Positions 1-6,887 of a stretch of 15,522 nt of DNA are shown here, in pieces. The position numbers and the translations under genes were made by a program. The DNA is taken from the NCBI GenBank assembly GCA_007116295.1, contig SKIS01000030.1, forward strand, positions 1 through 15,522, given 5' to 3'. This stretch comes from Candidatus Woesearchaeota archaeon (GTDB taxonomy: Archaea > Nanobdellota > Nanobdellia > Woesearchaeales > 21-14-0-10-32-9). Under the pieces are notes generated by a model. That model was not told the DNA's origin. It saw nothing but the letters and a program-made list of their open reading frames with translations, and did no database searches. Positions within the stretch are counted from its first letter, which is position 1, and each line of letters opens with the position of its first letter.

Positions 1-189
1 AAACAAAATAGCGGTAAAAAGATAGGAGACTTATTCAAAATTTATCAAGGAAAAGGAGGAAGTAATACTTATAAGACCTTTCAAAGAAAAATCGAGAAAC
101 TTTCAGACGGAAAATATATTAAAACCACTAAAAAAACAGGTGCTGGAGGAAACACAACTATTGTTGAAAAAACTCTCGAGGATTTCTAA
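1..189 (+). CDS. C-terminal fragment of a winged-helix protein (possibly Orc1/Cdc6-like)
   Basis: An open frame runs from the first base of the window to a TAA at 187-189, giving 62 residues with no start codon, so the gene begins outside the window. The peptide has the pattern of a winged helix-turn-helix: a short helix (GDLFKIYQG), a recognition-helix-like segment (NTYKTFQRKIEKLSDGKYI) and a glycine-rich wing hairpin (KKTGAGGNTTIVEK). A Gly-rich turn followed by a TTI strand resembles the C-terminal DNA-binding winged helix of archaeal Orc1/Cdc6 initiators, but the ATPase part is not visible, so this is only a suggestion. It could be any archaeal winged-helix regulator. Its last 32 bases overlap the end of the gene on the opposite strand. 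Confidence 0.55.
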   Translation, partial: KQNSGKKIGDLFKIYQGKGGSNTYKTFQRKIEKLSDGKYIKTTKKTGAGGNTTIVEKTLEDF

Positions 190-829
190 AAACAAAGTCA
201 TCAAGTACCTTCGTAGCATATCCCCTTAAAACTTCTCCTGGAGAGAGCTCTTTCCATCTTTCTTTTTGATAGTAATCCACTATATGCGCATAGTTATACA
301 GTTCTTGCAAATTGTTAGTTTTTAAGTAAAGTCTTAAGATTTGATCATTTTTAGTAGGGTTTTTAAAAACTCCTTCAGCCGCTAACACTCGCGAAATAAA
401 AGGAAGAGAAGGCTCAAACTCTTTTATCTGATTGAAGAATTCTTGATGATTTTGAAAAGAAAACATACTGGCATACACAGAAAAATAGCTGTTTACAACG
501 AATTTGTAGTAAGGGTTTTCTTTTCCTTCCTCTAAGAAAGCAGCTAAGTCAAACTCCGAGTTTAACCAAAGATTGTTTATGCTAAACTCTACATCTTTAG
601 TTGCATTAAAAACATGGTTTTCGACGCCCGAAATCTCTTGCCAAGCATAATAACTATTTAACGCTTCGTTAAGACTTTCAACATCTCTGCCCTCATAACT
701 TCTTTTTATTATTTCTGCAACGTATTCTCTTGATTTGGGAAAATATTCTTTATCATATTTAGCAAACTCATGGAAGATAAAAAATAACTGGTTATCTTCT
801 AAAGATTTTGGACTAGGTAAATCAAACAT
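158..829 (-). CDS. Orphan helical protein, 223 aa, function unknown
   Basis: I do not recognise this protein. The frame can be extended to a TTG at 835, but the ATG at 829 (MFDLPSPKSLEDNQ) is preferred because a TATA-like stretch (aatttaaata on the minus strand, 851-860) lies about 26 nt upstream, which fits a leaderless transcript. The product looks almost wholly alpha-helical, rich in Phe, Tyr, Asn and Glu, with no signal peptide, membrane segment, Cys cluster or nucleotide-binding motif. It is probably a soluble cytoplasmic protein. Its 3' end overlaps the convergent winged-helix gene by 32 nt, so both run without a spacer or terminator. The length and ordinary codon make-up argue for a real gene. 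Confidence 0.72.
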   Translation of the reverse strand: MFDLPSPKSLEDNQLFFIFHEFAKYDKEYFPKSREYVAEIIKRSYEGRDVESLNEALNSYYAWQEISGVENHVFNATKDVEFSINNLWLNSEFDLAAFLEEGKENPYYKFVVNSYFSVYASMFSFQNHQEFFNQIKEFEPSLPFISRVLAAEGVFKNPTKNDQILRLYLKTNNLQELYNYAHIVDYYQKERWKELSPGEVLRGYATKVLDDFVFRNPREFFQQ

Positions 830-850
830 ACTCAAGTTAGTCTAACTTTT

Positions 851-860
851 TATTTAAATT
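851..860 (-). promoter_or_regulatory. TATA box for the orphan gene
   Basis: The minus strand reads aatttaaata, centred about 26 nt before the ATG at 829. The spacing matches an archaeal TATA box that drives a leaderless transcript. No Shine-Dalgarno sequence lies before the ATG. Confidence 0.5.
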
Positions 861-905
861 TTGTTTAATTAAAAAAGCACTAGCACTGGACATATGTTGA
901 AGCGA

Positions 906-915
906 GATATATAAA
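906..915 (+). promoter_or_regulatory. TATA box for the micro-ORF operon
   Basis: gatatataaa at 906-915 is a near-ideal archaeal TATA element. Initiation about 26 nt downstream would fall near 936-938, just before the ribosome binding site gaggtgat at 939-946. The first micro-ORF would then have a short leader of about 15 nt rather than none. Confidence 0.6.
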
Positions 916-951
916 CAAAATAAACGATTTGGAGTATTGAGGTGATTAAAC

Positions 952-1053
952 ATGTACCCAAGAAGTTATGAAGATCAAGACGAAATCAAGTTTTTGTTTT
1001 TTAAACAGATAAAAGAGTTGACATTAAAAGAGGTGAAAACATGCAATATGTAG
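952..1053 (+). CDS. Micro-ORF 1, 33 aa, first of three overlapping small genes
   Basis: ATG at 952 is preceded by gaggtgat (939-946), a full match to the archaeal anti-Shine-Dalgarno core, with 5 nt spacing, and by a good TATA box at 906-915. The product begins MYPRSYEDQDEIKF and ends TLKEVKTCNM. It has an acidic N-terminal third, then an aromatic and lysine-rich helix (IKFLFFKQIKEL). I do not recognise it. Its stop lies 13 nt inside the next micro-ORF, an arrangement typical of translational coupling. The promoter and three successive well-placed ribosome binding sites argue against a chance ORF, but the size leaves real doubt. Confidence 0.5.
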   Translation: MYPRSYEDQDEIKFLFFKQIKELTLKEVKTCNM

Positions 1054-1151
1054 ATAAGGTTCTTCCAACATTGAGAAGTCATAAGTTAGTAAGCCCCGAA
1101 GAAGAAATAGTTATAAGAACATATTTAGAGAGCGGTGATTATTATGCTTAA
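1041..1151 (+). CDS. Micro-ORF 2, 36 aa, middle gene of the small operon
   Basis: ATG at 1041 follows gaggtga (1030-1036) at 4 nt spacing. That site lies inside micro-ORF 1, so the two reading frames overlap by 13 nt in different frames. The peptide begins MQYVDKVLPTLRSHK and ends YLESGDYYA. It looks like two short helices joined by a KLVSPEEE turn and is mildly acidic. No known family is recognised. Its end overlaps micro-ORF 3 by 8 nt. Confidence 0.5.
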   Translation: MQYVDKVLPTLRSHKLVSPEEEIVIRTYLESGDYYA

Positions 1152-1281
1152 AAAAATAGAAAAATACTTTCAAAAAGATAAATTTATGGACTGGGAAGAG
1201 TATGAAAAAAGAGTAAATTTCTTAGATCATTTTTACTGGCAACAAAGTATAAGAAAAAGAAACGTGGGAAAAATACATTAA
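1144..1281 (+). CDS. Micro-ORF 3, 45 aa, last gene of the small operon
   Basis: ATG at 1144 is preceded by ggtgat (1134-1139) at 4 nt spacing, inside micro-ORF 2. The product starts MLKKIEKYFQKDKFMDWEEY and ends in a basic tail (IRKRNVGKIH). It is rich in Lys, Glu, Trp, Tyr and Phe, forming a likely amphipathic helical pair that could bind a protein or nucleic acid; that is inference. The stop codon lies within the TATA box of the following Sua5-domain gene, so the operon ends where the next promoter begins. No family is recognised. Confidence 0.48.
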   Translation: MLKKIEKYFQKDKFMDWEEYEKRVNFLDHFYWQQSIRKRNVGKIH

Positions 1282-1290
1282 ATATATAAA
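1280..1290 (+). promoter_or_regulatory. TATA box for the Sua5/YrdC gene
   Basis: aaatatataaa is centred about 27 nt before the ATG at 1313, the distance expected for a leaderless archaeal transcript. It overlaps the stop codon of micro-ORF 3 (1279-1281). Confidence 0.65.
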
Positions 1291-1312
1291 ATTAGGCTCA
1301 TTACCATTCAAT

Positions 1313-1894
1313 ATGCAAAGAGTTACAAAAGAAGAGCTACAAGGTAAGAAAGCTAATTATAATAAAATATTAGAGAACAATATTTTTGTTCATCCCACAG
1401 ACTCAGGATATTTTTTAGCTTGCAACGCCCAAAATAAAGAATTAGTAGCTCAACTAAGAGAGTTAAAGAAAGTATCTATGCAACCCTTTGCAATCATAGC
1501 CCCAAATAAAGAATGGATTTATGATAATTTCAATATAGACTCTAAACAAAAAGCAGTGGTTGAAAAACTAGGGAAAAGAAGCGTAATAGATGGACAAGAA
1601 CATAACGTTACATTAGTGCTAGAATTAAAAAACAAACAAGCAATAGCAAAAAACGTAGCTCCCGGTCTCGACACTGTGGCAGTAAGAATACCCGATCATT
1701 GGATAATGGATTTCTTTTCAGAAATAGAAAAGCCTTTTGTATCTACAACAGCAAATACTGTTGGAGGAAACTTTGTCACTCATCACGACGATATAAGTGA
1801 TCAAGTAGAAAAGCAAGTTTCTTTAATAATAAAAGATGGAAAAAAAGAAGGAATACCAAATATAACTTTTCAACCAATCGCATATAAGCGCTAA
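1313..1894 (+). CDS. Sua5/YciO/YrdC-domain protein (probable threonylcarbamoyl-AMP synthase family)
   Basis: The 193-residue protein matches a stand-alone YrdC-type domain. Family marks are the PTDS turn (28-31, usually PTDT-YGL), a Lys-rich segment in the KxR..P position (LKKVSMQPFAIIAP, 51-64), the TVAVRIPDHW strand (121-130) and the STTANTVGG loop (144-152; usually SAN.SG). In TsaC/Sua5 this fold makes L-threonylcarbamoyladenylate from Thr, bicarbonate and ATP, the first step of t6A formation at tRNA position 37. The sequence departs from the consensus in the first loop (PTDSGYFL) and in the last part (ITFQPI in place of a PST-VD strand), so it may be a divergent TsaC or a YciO-like relative. 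No Sua5 C-terminal domain is present. The ATG is probably leaderless. Its stop abuts the rtcB stop on the other strand with no base between. Confidence 0.85.
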   Translation: MQRVTKEELQGKKANYNKILENNIFVHPTDSGYFLACNAQNKELVAQLRELKKVSMQPFAIIAPNKEWIYDNFNIDSKQKAVVEKLGKRSVIDGQEHNVTLVLELKNKQAIAKNVAPGLDTVAVRIPDHWIMDFFSEIEKPFVSTTANTVGGNFVTHHDDISDQVEKQVSLIIKDGKKEGIPNITFQPIAYKR

Positions 1895-4786
1895 TTACCC
1901 CTTAACAACACCAATAGGTTTTAATCTACAAACAATAGTAGCAATACCTACCTCGTCGCTAACTTTAACGACTTCTTCTACGTCTTTGTAAGCACCAGGG
2001 GCCTCTTCGCTAATCCCTCTAGAGCTAGCCGCTTTCACAGTTATACCTCTTTTCTTAAGCTCTGCTTGTATTTGTTTACCAGACCAAGTTTTATTTGCTT
2101 TAAACCTAGATAATAGCCTTCCCGCCCCGTGAGCAGTACTTCCAAAAGTCTCAGTCATACCCTTATTACTTCCCGCCAAAACATAACTACAAGTACCCAT
2201 ACTACCAGGAATAAAAACAGGTTGACCAACTTTTCTATACTCTTCAGGAATCTCCTTATTTCCAGGTCCAAAAGCTCTAGTCGCTCCTTTTCTATGAACA
2301 TAAACATCGACCTTTTCACCATTAACTTCGTGAATCTCTCTTTTGGCTATATTATGCGCAACGTCATAAACAGTATCTAGTTTAGCGTGAGAAAATACTT
2401 CTTTAAACGCCTCCCTTGTTTGATGACCAATCATATGCCTGTTTGTCCAAGCAAAATTTGCAGCAGCACACATAGCAGCAAAGTAATCTTTTGCTAAGTT
2501 AGAATCAGCAGGAGCATAAGCTAAGTTCTTTTCAGGAAGGCCTTCGACTATATCTTTGTATTCTTCTTCTATTTTTCTAAGATAATCACTGCAAACCTGA
2601 TGACCTAACCCTCTACTTCCTGTGTGTATTAAAACAACTGCTTGTCCTTCTTTTGTTATACCAAAAGCGTTTGCTTTTTCTTCATCAAATATTTCATCAA
2701 CGAATTGAATTTCTAAAAAATGATTGCCTCCGCCTAACGTAGCTATAGACCTTTTACCACGCTTCTTAGCCTTATCACTTACTTTTGAAGGATCCGCCTG
2801 TTTTAAAATTCCTAAGCTTTCACATTTTTCTACATCTTGCTTTTTTCCAATCCCCCTACTCACAGCCCACATAGGACCCTGAGTCAATATATCATCAAGC
2901 TCCTGATCCGTAAGATTTATAGCACTCCTCTTACCCATCCCAGGAGGAACTTTATCAAATAGTTTATCCAATAACTCCTCTATTTTGGGCTCTATTTCTT
3001 CTTTAGTTAAATTAGTAGTTAAAAGCCTAACTCCACAATTAGAAACAAGGACGTTATCCGCTACAAAATTATGGTTTTTAGGTATGTTAAAGTCGTATAC
3101 AAAGCCCTCATAGTAAACTTTTTTTATACTAACGACTCTATCTAAAATTAGATCGCTAGACTTGGAAAATTCATCAAAAGACATGAAGTCTTGAGAGAGT
3201 CTGACAGGAGAATCTTCATAAAACTGTCTTTCTATAAACCTCGAATTTATTTTATCATCAAAAAGTTTTTTTATTTCCCCTATACCAAAGCCTTTTTTCT
3301 TATAGTTTTTTATGCTAAACGCAATTTTTTTTCTCTTAGCTATTTCTGCTTCTTTTTTCTTTATGTAAATTATAGCTTTATGACTTAGTCTTTGTCTCTT
3401 TTTATTATAACAAAATCCTATTTTTTCGTATAAATTAAGTAGATTTTGTGATTTAGAATTAAGTATTAATCTGAAAGTTGTAGTTTTTCCGTGTTTATTT
3501 TTATAATCATCAAATTGAGATATTTTGTTTACTTTCACTCCTAAGTCTTCTAAAATTTGGGTTAGTTGCAGTAGTAAATATCTGGCACTGTCTTCTTGAA
3601 AAACGTTTTTGTTTAGAGAAACAACAGGACAATAAAAACAAGTTCTGGATAATGTAGATGGCTTGCTCATTTCCGCGCTAAAAAATCCCGATAAAAAATT
3701 AGATTTTATCCATTTAGGAGCTTTCATAAGCCAAACCGGTAAAGTTATTTGAGATTTAGTCTTGTTTCCACTAGTACAGCCCATTAACACAAGTAAGTTA
3801 GCAAGAGCAGAAGAGTTGTTATGCAGAGAGTAAGTTTCTCCCTCAAACTCACTAACACCATACTTTGTAGGCACTGAATATTTTCTTTTCCTAGAATAAA
3901 TCTTTGATTTGAATCCTAATTTGAGTATATCTTTTTGTATTAATTGTAAGTCTTCTTTCGAGCCAAAGAAATTAGTATGACCCTTAGTGGCTGTAAAGTA
4001 AATATTTCCATCTCCCAATATATATCCTATTAGCCTTGAAAGTATTCCTATTTTAGTATTGTTTAGTTTCAAAGGAAGTAAATTTCTTTCTTGCAAGTGT
4101 TTCTTTTGTTGTCCTGAAAAATATTCTTCAAATACAATAGTTTCATTAACTGGCTTTTCGTACTCTACACCTTTAAAAGGATTTATTGCCAGAGAGTGAA
4201 TATAAGAAATTTTTTGAGCTTTAATCATACCCTCATTGGTCATTATAGGATGCTCTTTAGTCACCTTAATTTTATAACCCAGCTCAGTTGTTATTTCATA
4301 TAACTCTTCTCTAATTTTTCTTTTCATAAAAAAAGAAGGTGTTTTAGTTTCAAATCCTTGCTCTTCGCTATAAGAAACTAGCTCTTCCACATTATTTGCC
4401 ATTGCTAGTTTGTACTTGTCATGGTGAATTTCAGAAAAATTTTCTTCAAATTTTTCTATGTTTTTGTAATATCCTTCACAAGTTAATATCTTGGAGCCCT
4501 CAGGTAAACAATTTATGTCAAATCCAATTCCACCAGGACTTATTATTCCTTTTTTAGCATCAAATGCAGCTACTCCTCCAACACTAAACCCGTATCCTTG
4601 GTGAGAATCAGGCATCATCAAAGAAGCCCCTTTTATTCCTGGCAGCTTAGCTACGTTTTCTCCTTGCTCTAAACATTTGTCTTGTTGCATTGCTTCAAAA
4701 AGCTTTTTAGATGCAAAAACCTTTAAAGGAACTTTCATCTGGCCAGAAGCCTCTTTTACATATATATAATCAGAAATTTTTTTCAT
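1895..4786 (-). CDS. rtcB: RtcB tRNA-splicing RNA ligase, intein-containing precursor
   Basis: RtcB is the GTP- and Mn-dependent ligase that joins a 2',3'-cyclic phosphate end to a 5'-hydroxyl, sealing tRNA exons after intron removal in archaea. The 963-residue precursor holds 92 residues of N-extein (GGIGFDIN), a 491-residue intein (93-583) and 380 residues of C-extein starting CGVRLL. The spliced protein would be 472 aa, the usual RtcB size. Metal and guanylylation residues are all present: D90, C584, N688/H689 in GGGNHFLEI, H721 in LIHTGSRGLGH, H811 in DVAHNIAKRE, and H831 in VHRKGATRAF, the residue that carries GMP. The start at 4786 has a weak GAGG site 8 nt upstream, and the gene lies 45 nt after archease, its activating partner, likely in one transcript with tatD and adk. 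It ends flush against the convergent Sua5-type gene. Confidence 0.97.
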   Translation of the reverse strand: MKKISDYIYVKEASGQMKVPLKVFASKKLFEAMQQDKCLEQGENVAKLPGIKGASLMMPDSHQGYGFSVGGVAAFDAKKGIISPGGIGFDINCLPEGSKILTCEGYYKNIEKFEENFSEIHHDKYKLAMANNVEELVSYSEEQGFETKTPSFFMKRKIREELYEITTELGYKIKVTKEHPIMTNEGMIKAQKISYIHSLAINPFKGVEYEKPVNETIVFEEYFSGQQKKHLQERNLLPLKLNNTKIGILSRLIGYILGDGNIYFTATKGHTNFFGSKEDLQLIQKDILKLGFKSKIYSRKRKYSVPTKYGVSEFEGETYSLHNNSSALANLLVLMGCTSGNKTKSQITLPVWLMKAPKWIKSNFLSGFFSAEMSKPSTLSRTCFYCPVVSLNKNVFQEDSARYLLLQLTQILEDLGVKVNKISQFDDYKNKHGKTTTFRLILNSKSQNLLNLYEKIGFCYNKKRQRLSHKAIIYIKKKEAEIAKRKKIAFSIKNYKKKGFGIGEIKKLFDDKINSRFIERQFYEDSPVRLSQDFMSFDEFSKSSDLILDRVVSIKKVYYEGFVYDFNIPKNHNFVADNVLVSNCGVRLLTTNLTKEEIEPKIEELLDKLFDKVPPGMGKRSAINLTDQELDDILTQGPMWAVSRGIGKKQDVEKCESLGILKQADPSKVSDKAKKRGKRSIATLGGGNHFLEIQFVDEIFDEEKANAFGITKEGQAVVLIHTGSRGLGHQVCSDYLRKIEEEYKDIVEGLPEKNLAYAPADSNLAKDYFAAMCAAANFAWTNRHMIGHQTREAFKEVFSHAKLDTVYDVAHNIAKREIHEVNGEKVDVYVHRKGATRAFGPGNKEIPEEYRKVGQPVFIPGSMGTCSYVLAGSNKGMTETFGSTAHGAGRLLSRFKANKTWSGKQIQAELKKRGITVKAASSRGISEEAPGAYKDVEEVVKVSDEVGIATIVCRLKPIGVVKG
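3038..4510 (-). other. Intein with LAGLIDADG homing endonuclease inside rtcB
   Basis: These codons encode precursor residues 93-583. The intein begins CLPEGSKILT (block A), carries the block B splicing motif VTKEHPIMT (174-182), a DOD endonuclease with two LAGLIDADG helices (LIGYILGDG at 252-260 and FLSGFFSAE at 364-372, both keeping the last acidic residue), block F (GFVYDFNI) and block G (HNFVADNVLVSN). The first residue after it is Cys584. Canonical inteins end in His-Asn; here the penultimate residue is Ser. Some active inteins lack that His (Ssp DnaE ends Ala-Asn), so splicing is still expected. An intein at the equivalent site of Pyrococcus horikoshii RtcB is known. The removed Cys-to-Asn segment leaves FDIN joined to CGVR, the exact RtcB active-site sequence. 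Confidence 0.96.
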
Positions 4787-4831
4787 TGTTAGCGCCTCAT
4801 TAGTTAAAAAGATGACTTCTTTTTTAAACCT

Positions 4832-5242
4832 TTAGATATCAAGAACTACTTGAATAGTTATGATTTGCTCTTTTTTTATACTCATCTCACTATACGTAGC
4901 TGCTTTTATATGTGTGTGAACATCGTACTTCTTAATTTCTACATCTCCAATCAAAGTTGCTGTAAGCTCTAAATTTTTAATATTAATTTTCTCAATATCA
5001 TGTAATAAAAAATCTTCTGTATCCGTTATAAATATTAGTTCATCTAAAAAATCATATAACAAAGCTTCTTCACTATGACTTTTTATTTCTATTTTCTTTT
5101 TGACTTTAGGAGATATTTTGTCAATATCAGTCATAGATTGATACATGGCCAAAGCCACGTTTTTGAAAGCTTCTTCTAAGTTTTTTCCATAAGCCCTAAG
5201 TTTTATATCCGCAGTGTGTTCAAAGAATTCAAAACGTTTCAT
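4832..5242 (-). CDS. Archease, RtcB activator
   Basis: The 136-residue product has the hallmarks of the archease family: the N-terminal FFEHTADIKLRAYG segment, the central LLYDFLDELIFITD helix (61-74), HIKAATYSEM (111-120) and the closing VVLDI, whose Asp is a metal ligand with Asp12. Archease speeds RtcB guanylylation and lets it work for multiple turnovers. Length is normal for the family. It starts one base after the stop of the 70-aa gene and lies just upstream of rtcB, the classic pairing, so co-transcription is very likely. Confidence 0.96.
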   Translation of the reverse strand: MKRFEFFEHTADIKLRAYGKNLEEAFKNVALAMYQSMTDIDKISPKVKKKIEIKSHSEEALLYDFLDELIFITDTEDFLLHDIEKINIKNLELTATLIGDVEIKKYDVHTHIKAATYSEMSIKKEQIITIQVVLDI

Positions 5243-5243
5243 T

Positions 5244-5456
5244 TTAGTAATCTATTATTTCTACTTTAGGAGGTCTATCTTCTTTTTTTTGCTCTGAAAA
5301 ATCATCGTCATCGTTATCAAACAAATCAAATGCTCCTTGAGATACTTCTGGCTCGAAACCCTCATCTTTTGACTCGCCAACAATTCTTTTTAATAAATCA
5401 ATAGCCTTTTGTATGTCTTCTTTAGAATCTTCATTTGTATCAATAGTTATTTTCAT
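5244..5456 (-). CDS. Small acidic protein, 70 aa, function unknown
   Basis: The preferred start is the ATG at 5456 (MKITIDTNEDSKEDIQKAID); a TTG two codons earlier opens the frame but has no supporting signal. The first 30 residues look like a beta strand followed by a helix (KEDIQKAIDLLKRIVGE). The remainder is low-complexity and very acidic (FDLFDNDDDDFSEQ), ending in a basic-to-acidic tail KVEIIDY. It sits between tatD (20 nt gap) and archease (1 nt gap) in the same direction, so it is almost certainly co-translated with archease. I have a general impression that similar small proteins occur near archease in DPANN genomes, but no function is known to me. A regulatory or bridging partner of archease or RtcB is possible but speculative. 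Confidence 0.8.
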   Translation of the reverse strand: MKITIDTNEDSKEDIQKAIDLLKRIVGESKDEGFEPEVSQGAFDLFDNDDDDFSEQKKEDRPPKVEIIDY

Positions 5457-5476
5457 AAACAAAAAAATAGTTTTGT

Positions 5477-6235
5477 TTACTTAAATATTTTTTTGTAATT
5501 CATAAAAATTGAATTTGCTGTTTCTTCAACATCAAATCCTTTAAGTTTAGCTATTTCTTTCACCGCAACCATTACGTTTGCAGGCTCATTTATTTTTTCA
5601 TTTGGACTCATATAAGGAGCATCGGTTTCGGTTAATAACTGGTTTATATTAGTATATTTTACTAATTCTCTTATTTGTTGAAGCCTGTCTACAATAGGCA
5701 ATACGCTGAAAATATATCCGCTATCCGCAGCTCTTTTGACAAGCTTTTTTTTGCCCATAAAGCAGTGCAGTATAGGATTCTTTACATTACTAGAATCAAG
5801 CATGTCTAAAACTTCTTTTTCTGCTTTTCTACTATGAATAATTAAAGGCTTTTTAGTTTTCTCACTAATCTCTATAAATCTTTGAAATATTTGTTTTTGT
5901 AAAGATTTTTTCCAATCAATCTTTTTTTCATCAGCTAAGAATTTATGATCTAATCCTACTTCTCCAAACGCCACAGGTTTATTTTTTTTTATCCAGTTTA
6001 TTTCTTGGTTTAACTCTTCTAAACTAAACGTATATATATCGTCAGGGTAAAGGCCTAGCGCAGGGTTTACTAAGTCATATTTTTTGCTAAGTTCCAATAC
6101 TTTTCTATTGCTTTTAGGATTAACTCCATTTGCTATTATTTTTTTTACGCCTGCTTCTTCAGCTCTTGAAATGAAAGGTTTCAAATCTTCAAATTCAGGA
6201 AAATCTAGGTGAGCATGTACATCTACTAAATTCAT
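5477..6235 (-). CDS. TatD-family metal-dependent hydrolase (putative DNase)
   Basis: The 252-residue protein is a TIM-barrel metallohydrolase of the TatD family. It shows the metal ligands in order: H7 and H9 in DVHAHLD, E92 in GEVGLDH, H134 in IIHSRKA, H157 in LHCFMGK, and D205 in TETDAPYMSP. TatD proteins have 3'-5' exonuclease or repair-type activity on DNA and RNA. One oddity is GLYP (61-64), where the family usually has GLHP. The start ATG shares the ATGA overlap with the adk stop (6232-6235), which points to translational coupling. Confidence 0.93.
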   Translation of the reverse strand: MNLVDVHAHLDFPEFEDLKPFISRAEEAGVKKIIANGVNPKSNRKVLELSKKYDLVNPALGLYPDDIYTFSLEELNQEINWIKKNKPVAFGEVGLDHKFLADEKKIDWKKSLQKQIFQRFIEISEKTKKPLIIHSRKAEKEVLDMLDSSNVKNPILHCFMGKKKLVKRAADSGYIFSVLPIVDRLQQIRELVKYTNINQLLTETDAPYMSPNEKINEPANVMVAVKEIAKLKGFDVEETANSIFMNYKKIFK

Positions 6236-6852
6236 TTTAGTTTCTCTTTTATTTCTTTAAAGACGTCATCTATTGGTTGCTCTCCGTTTATCTCGAATAC
6301 GTTACTGACTTTTTTTAAGTAATCTATTATAGGAACTGTTTCTTCATGATATAATTGTAGTCTTTTCTTCACGTTTTCAGGAGTGTCGTCTTCTCTTCTT
6401 ATAATTTTTCCACCAGCATCTTCACATTCTTTTATATCCTCAGGAGTTATTTGTCCTTCTATGAAGACTTTATGGTTAGAAGTGCAGATTCTTCTTTTGC
6501 TTATTCTGTTTACTGCTTCTTCGTCACTTATGTTTATACAGAAAACTAAGTCTACTTGAGCAAAGCTTGTTAAGAACTTTGCTTGCCTTATATTTCTAGG
6601 GTAGCCATCCAATATGAGATGCCCCCTGTATTTTTTAACTACGTTTTCAACTATTTTGTTATTTATTTCTCTTGGTATAAGCTTTCCTTCATTCATGCAT
6701 TTTCTTACTATATCAGCATACGGCCCGTGTTTTTCTACTTCGTCTCTAAACACATCACCCATAGAAACATGCATTAAATCAAGATGCTCTGCTAACTTCT
6801 CTGCTTGTGTACCTTTACCGCTACCTTGAGGACCCATTACTATTATTATCAT
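6232..6852 (-). CDS. adk: Adenylate kinase, bacterial-type with LID domain
   Basis: Adenylate kinase balances ATP, ADP and AMP. The 206-residue protein carries the P-loop GPQGSGKGT (7-15), the AMP-binding turn LILDGYPRN (79-87), and a long LID domain (RRICTSNHKVF to IIRREDDTPENVKKR, about 120-164). This is the long bacterial/eukaryotic form, not the short archaeal trimeric enzyme. The LID keeps C123 and C143 but the partner positions of the usual four-Cys zinc site are Asn and Ala, so the zinc site appears lost or half-kept. It is the first gene of the cluster leading to rtcB. A weak AT-rich element at 6879-6888, overlapping the end of the helicase gene, could be its TATA box; no ribosome binding site is visible. 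Confidence 0.95.
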   Translation of the reverse strand: MIIIVMGPQGSGKGTQAEKLAEHLDLMHVSMGDVFRDEVEKHGPYADIVRKCMNEGKLIPREINNKIVENVVKKYRGHLILDGYPRNIRQAKFLTSFAQVDLVFCINISDEEAVNRISKRRICTSNHKVFIEGQITPEDIKECEDAGGKIIRREDDTPENVKKRLQLYHEETVPIIDYLKKVSNVFEINGEQPIDDVFKEIKEKLK

Positions 6853-6887
6853 TGTAATAAATTTATTTCTAAGCTTGTTAATAAATG

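Noticed and set aside
952..1281. The three micro-ORFs as one frameshifted gene
   Set aside because: Each has its own well-placed GGTGA site and ATG, and fusing them in any frame does not give a recognisable protein; they look like separate genes.
2129..3388. Plus-strand frames inside rtcB (2129-2380 and 3191-3388)
   Set aside because: They are antisense to conserved RtcB and intein codons, low-complexity Ser/Thr or Phe/Tyr rich, with no promoter or ribosome site.
1895..4786. Two separate genes or a broken rtcB
   Set aside because: The interruption has complete intein splicing blocks, the frame is continuous, and removal of residues 93-583 restores the exact RtcB active-site sequence.
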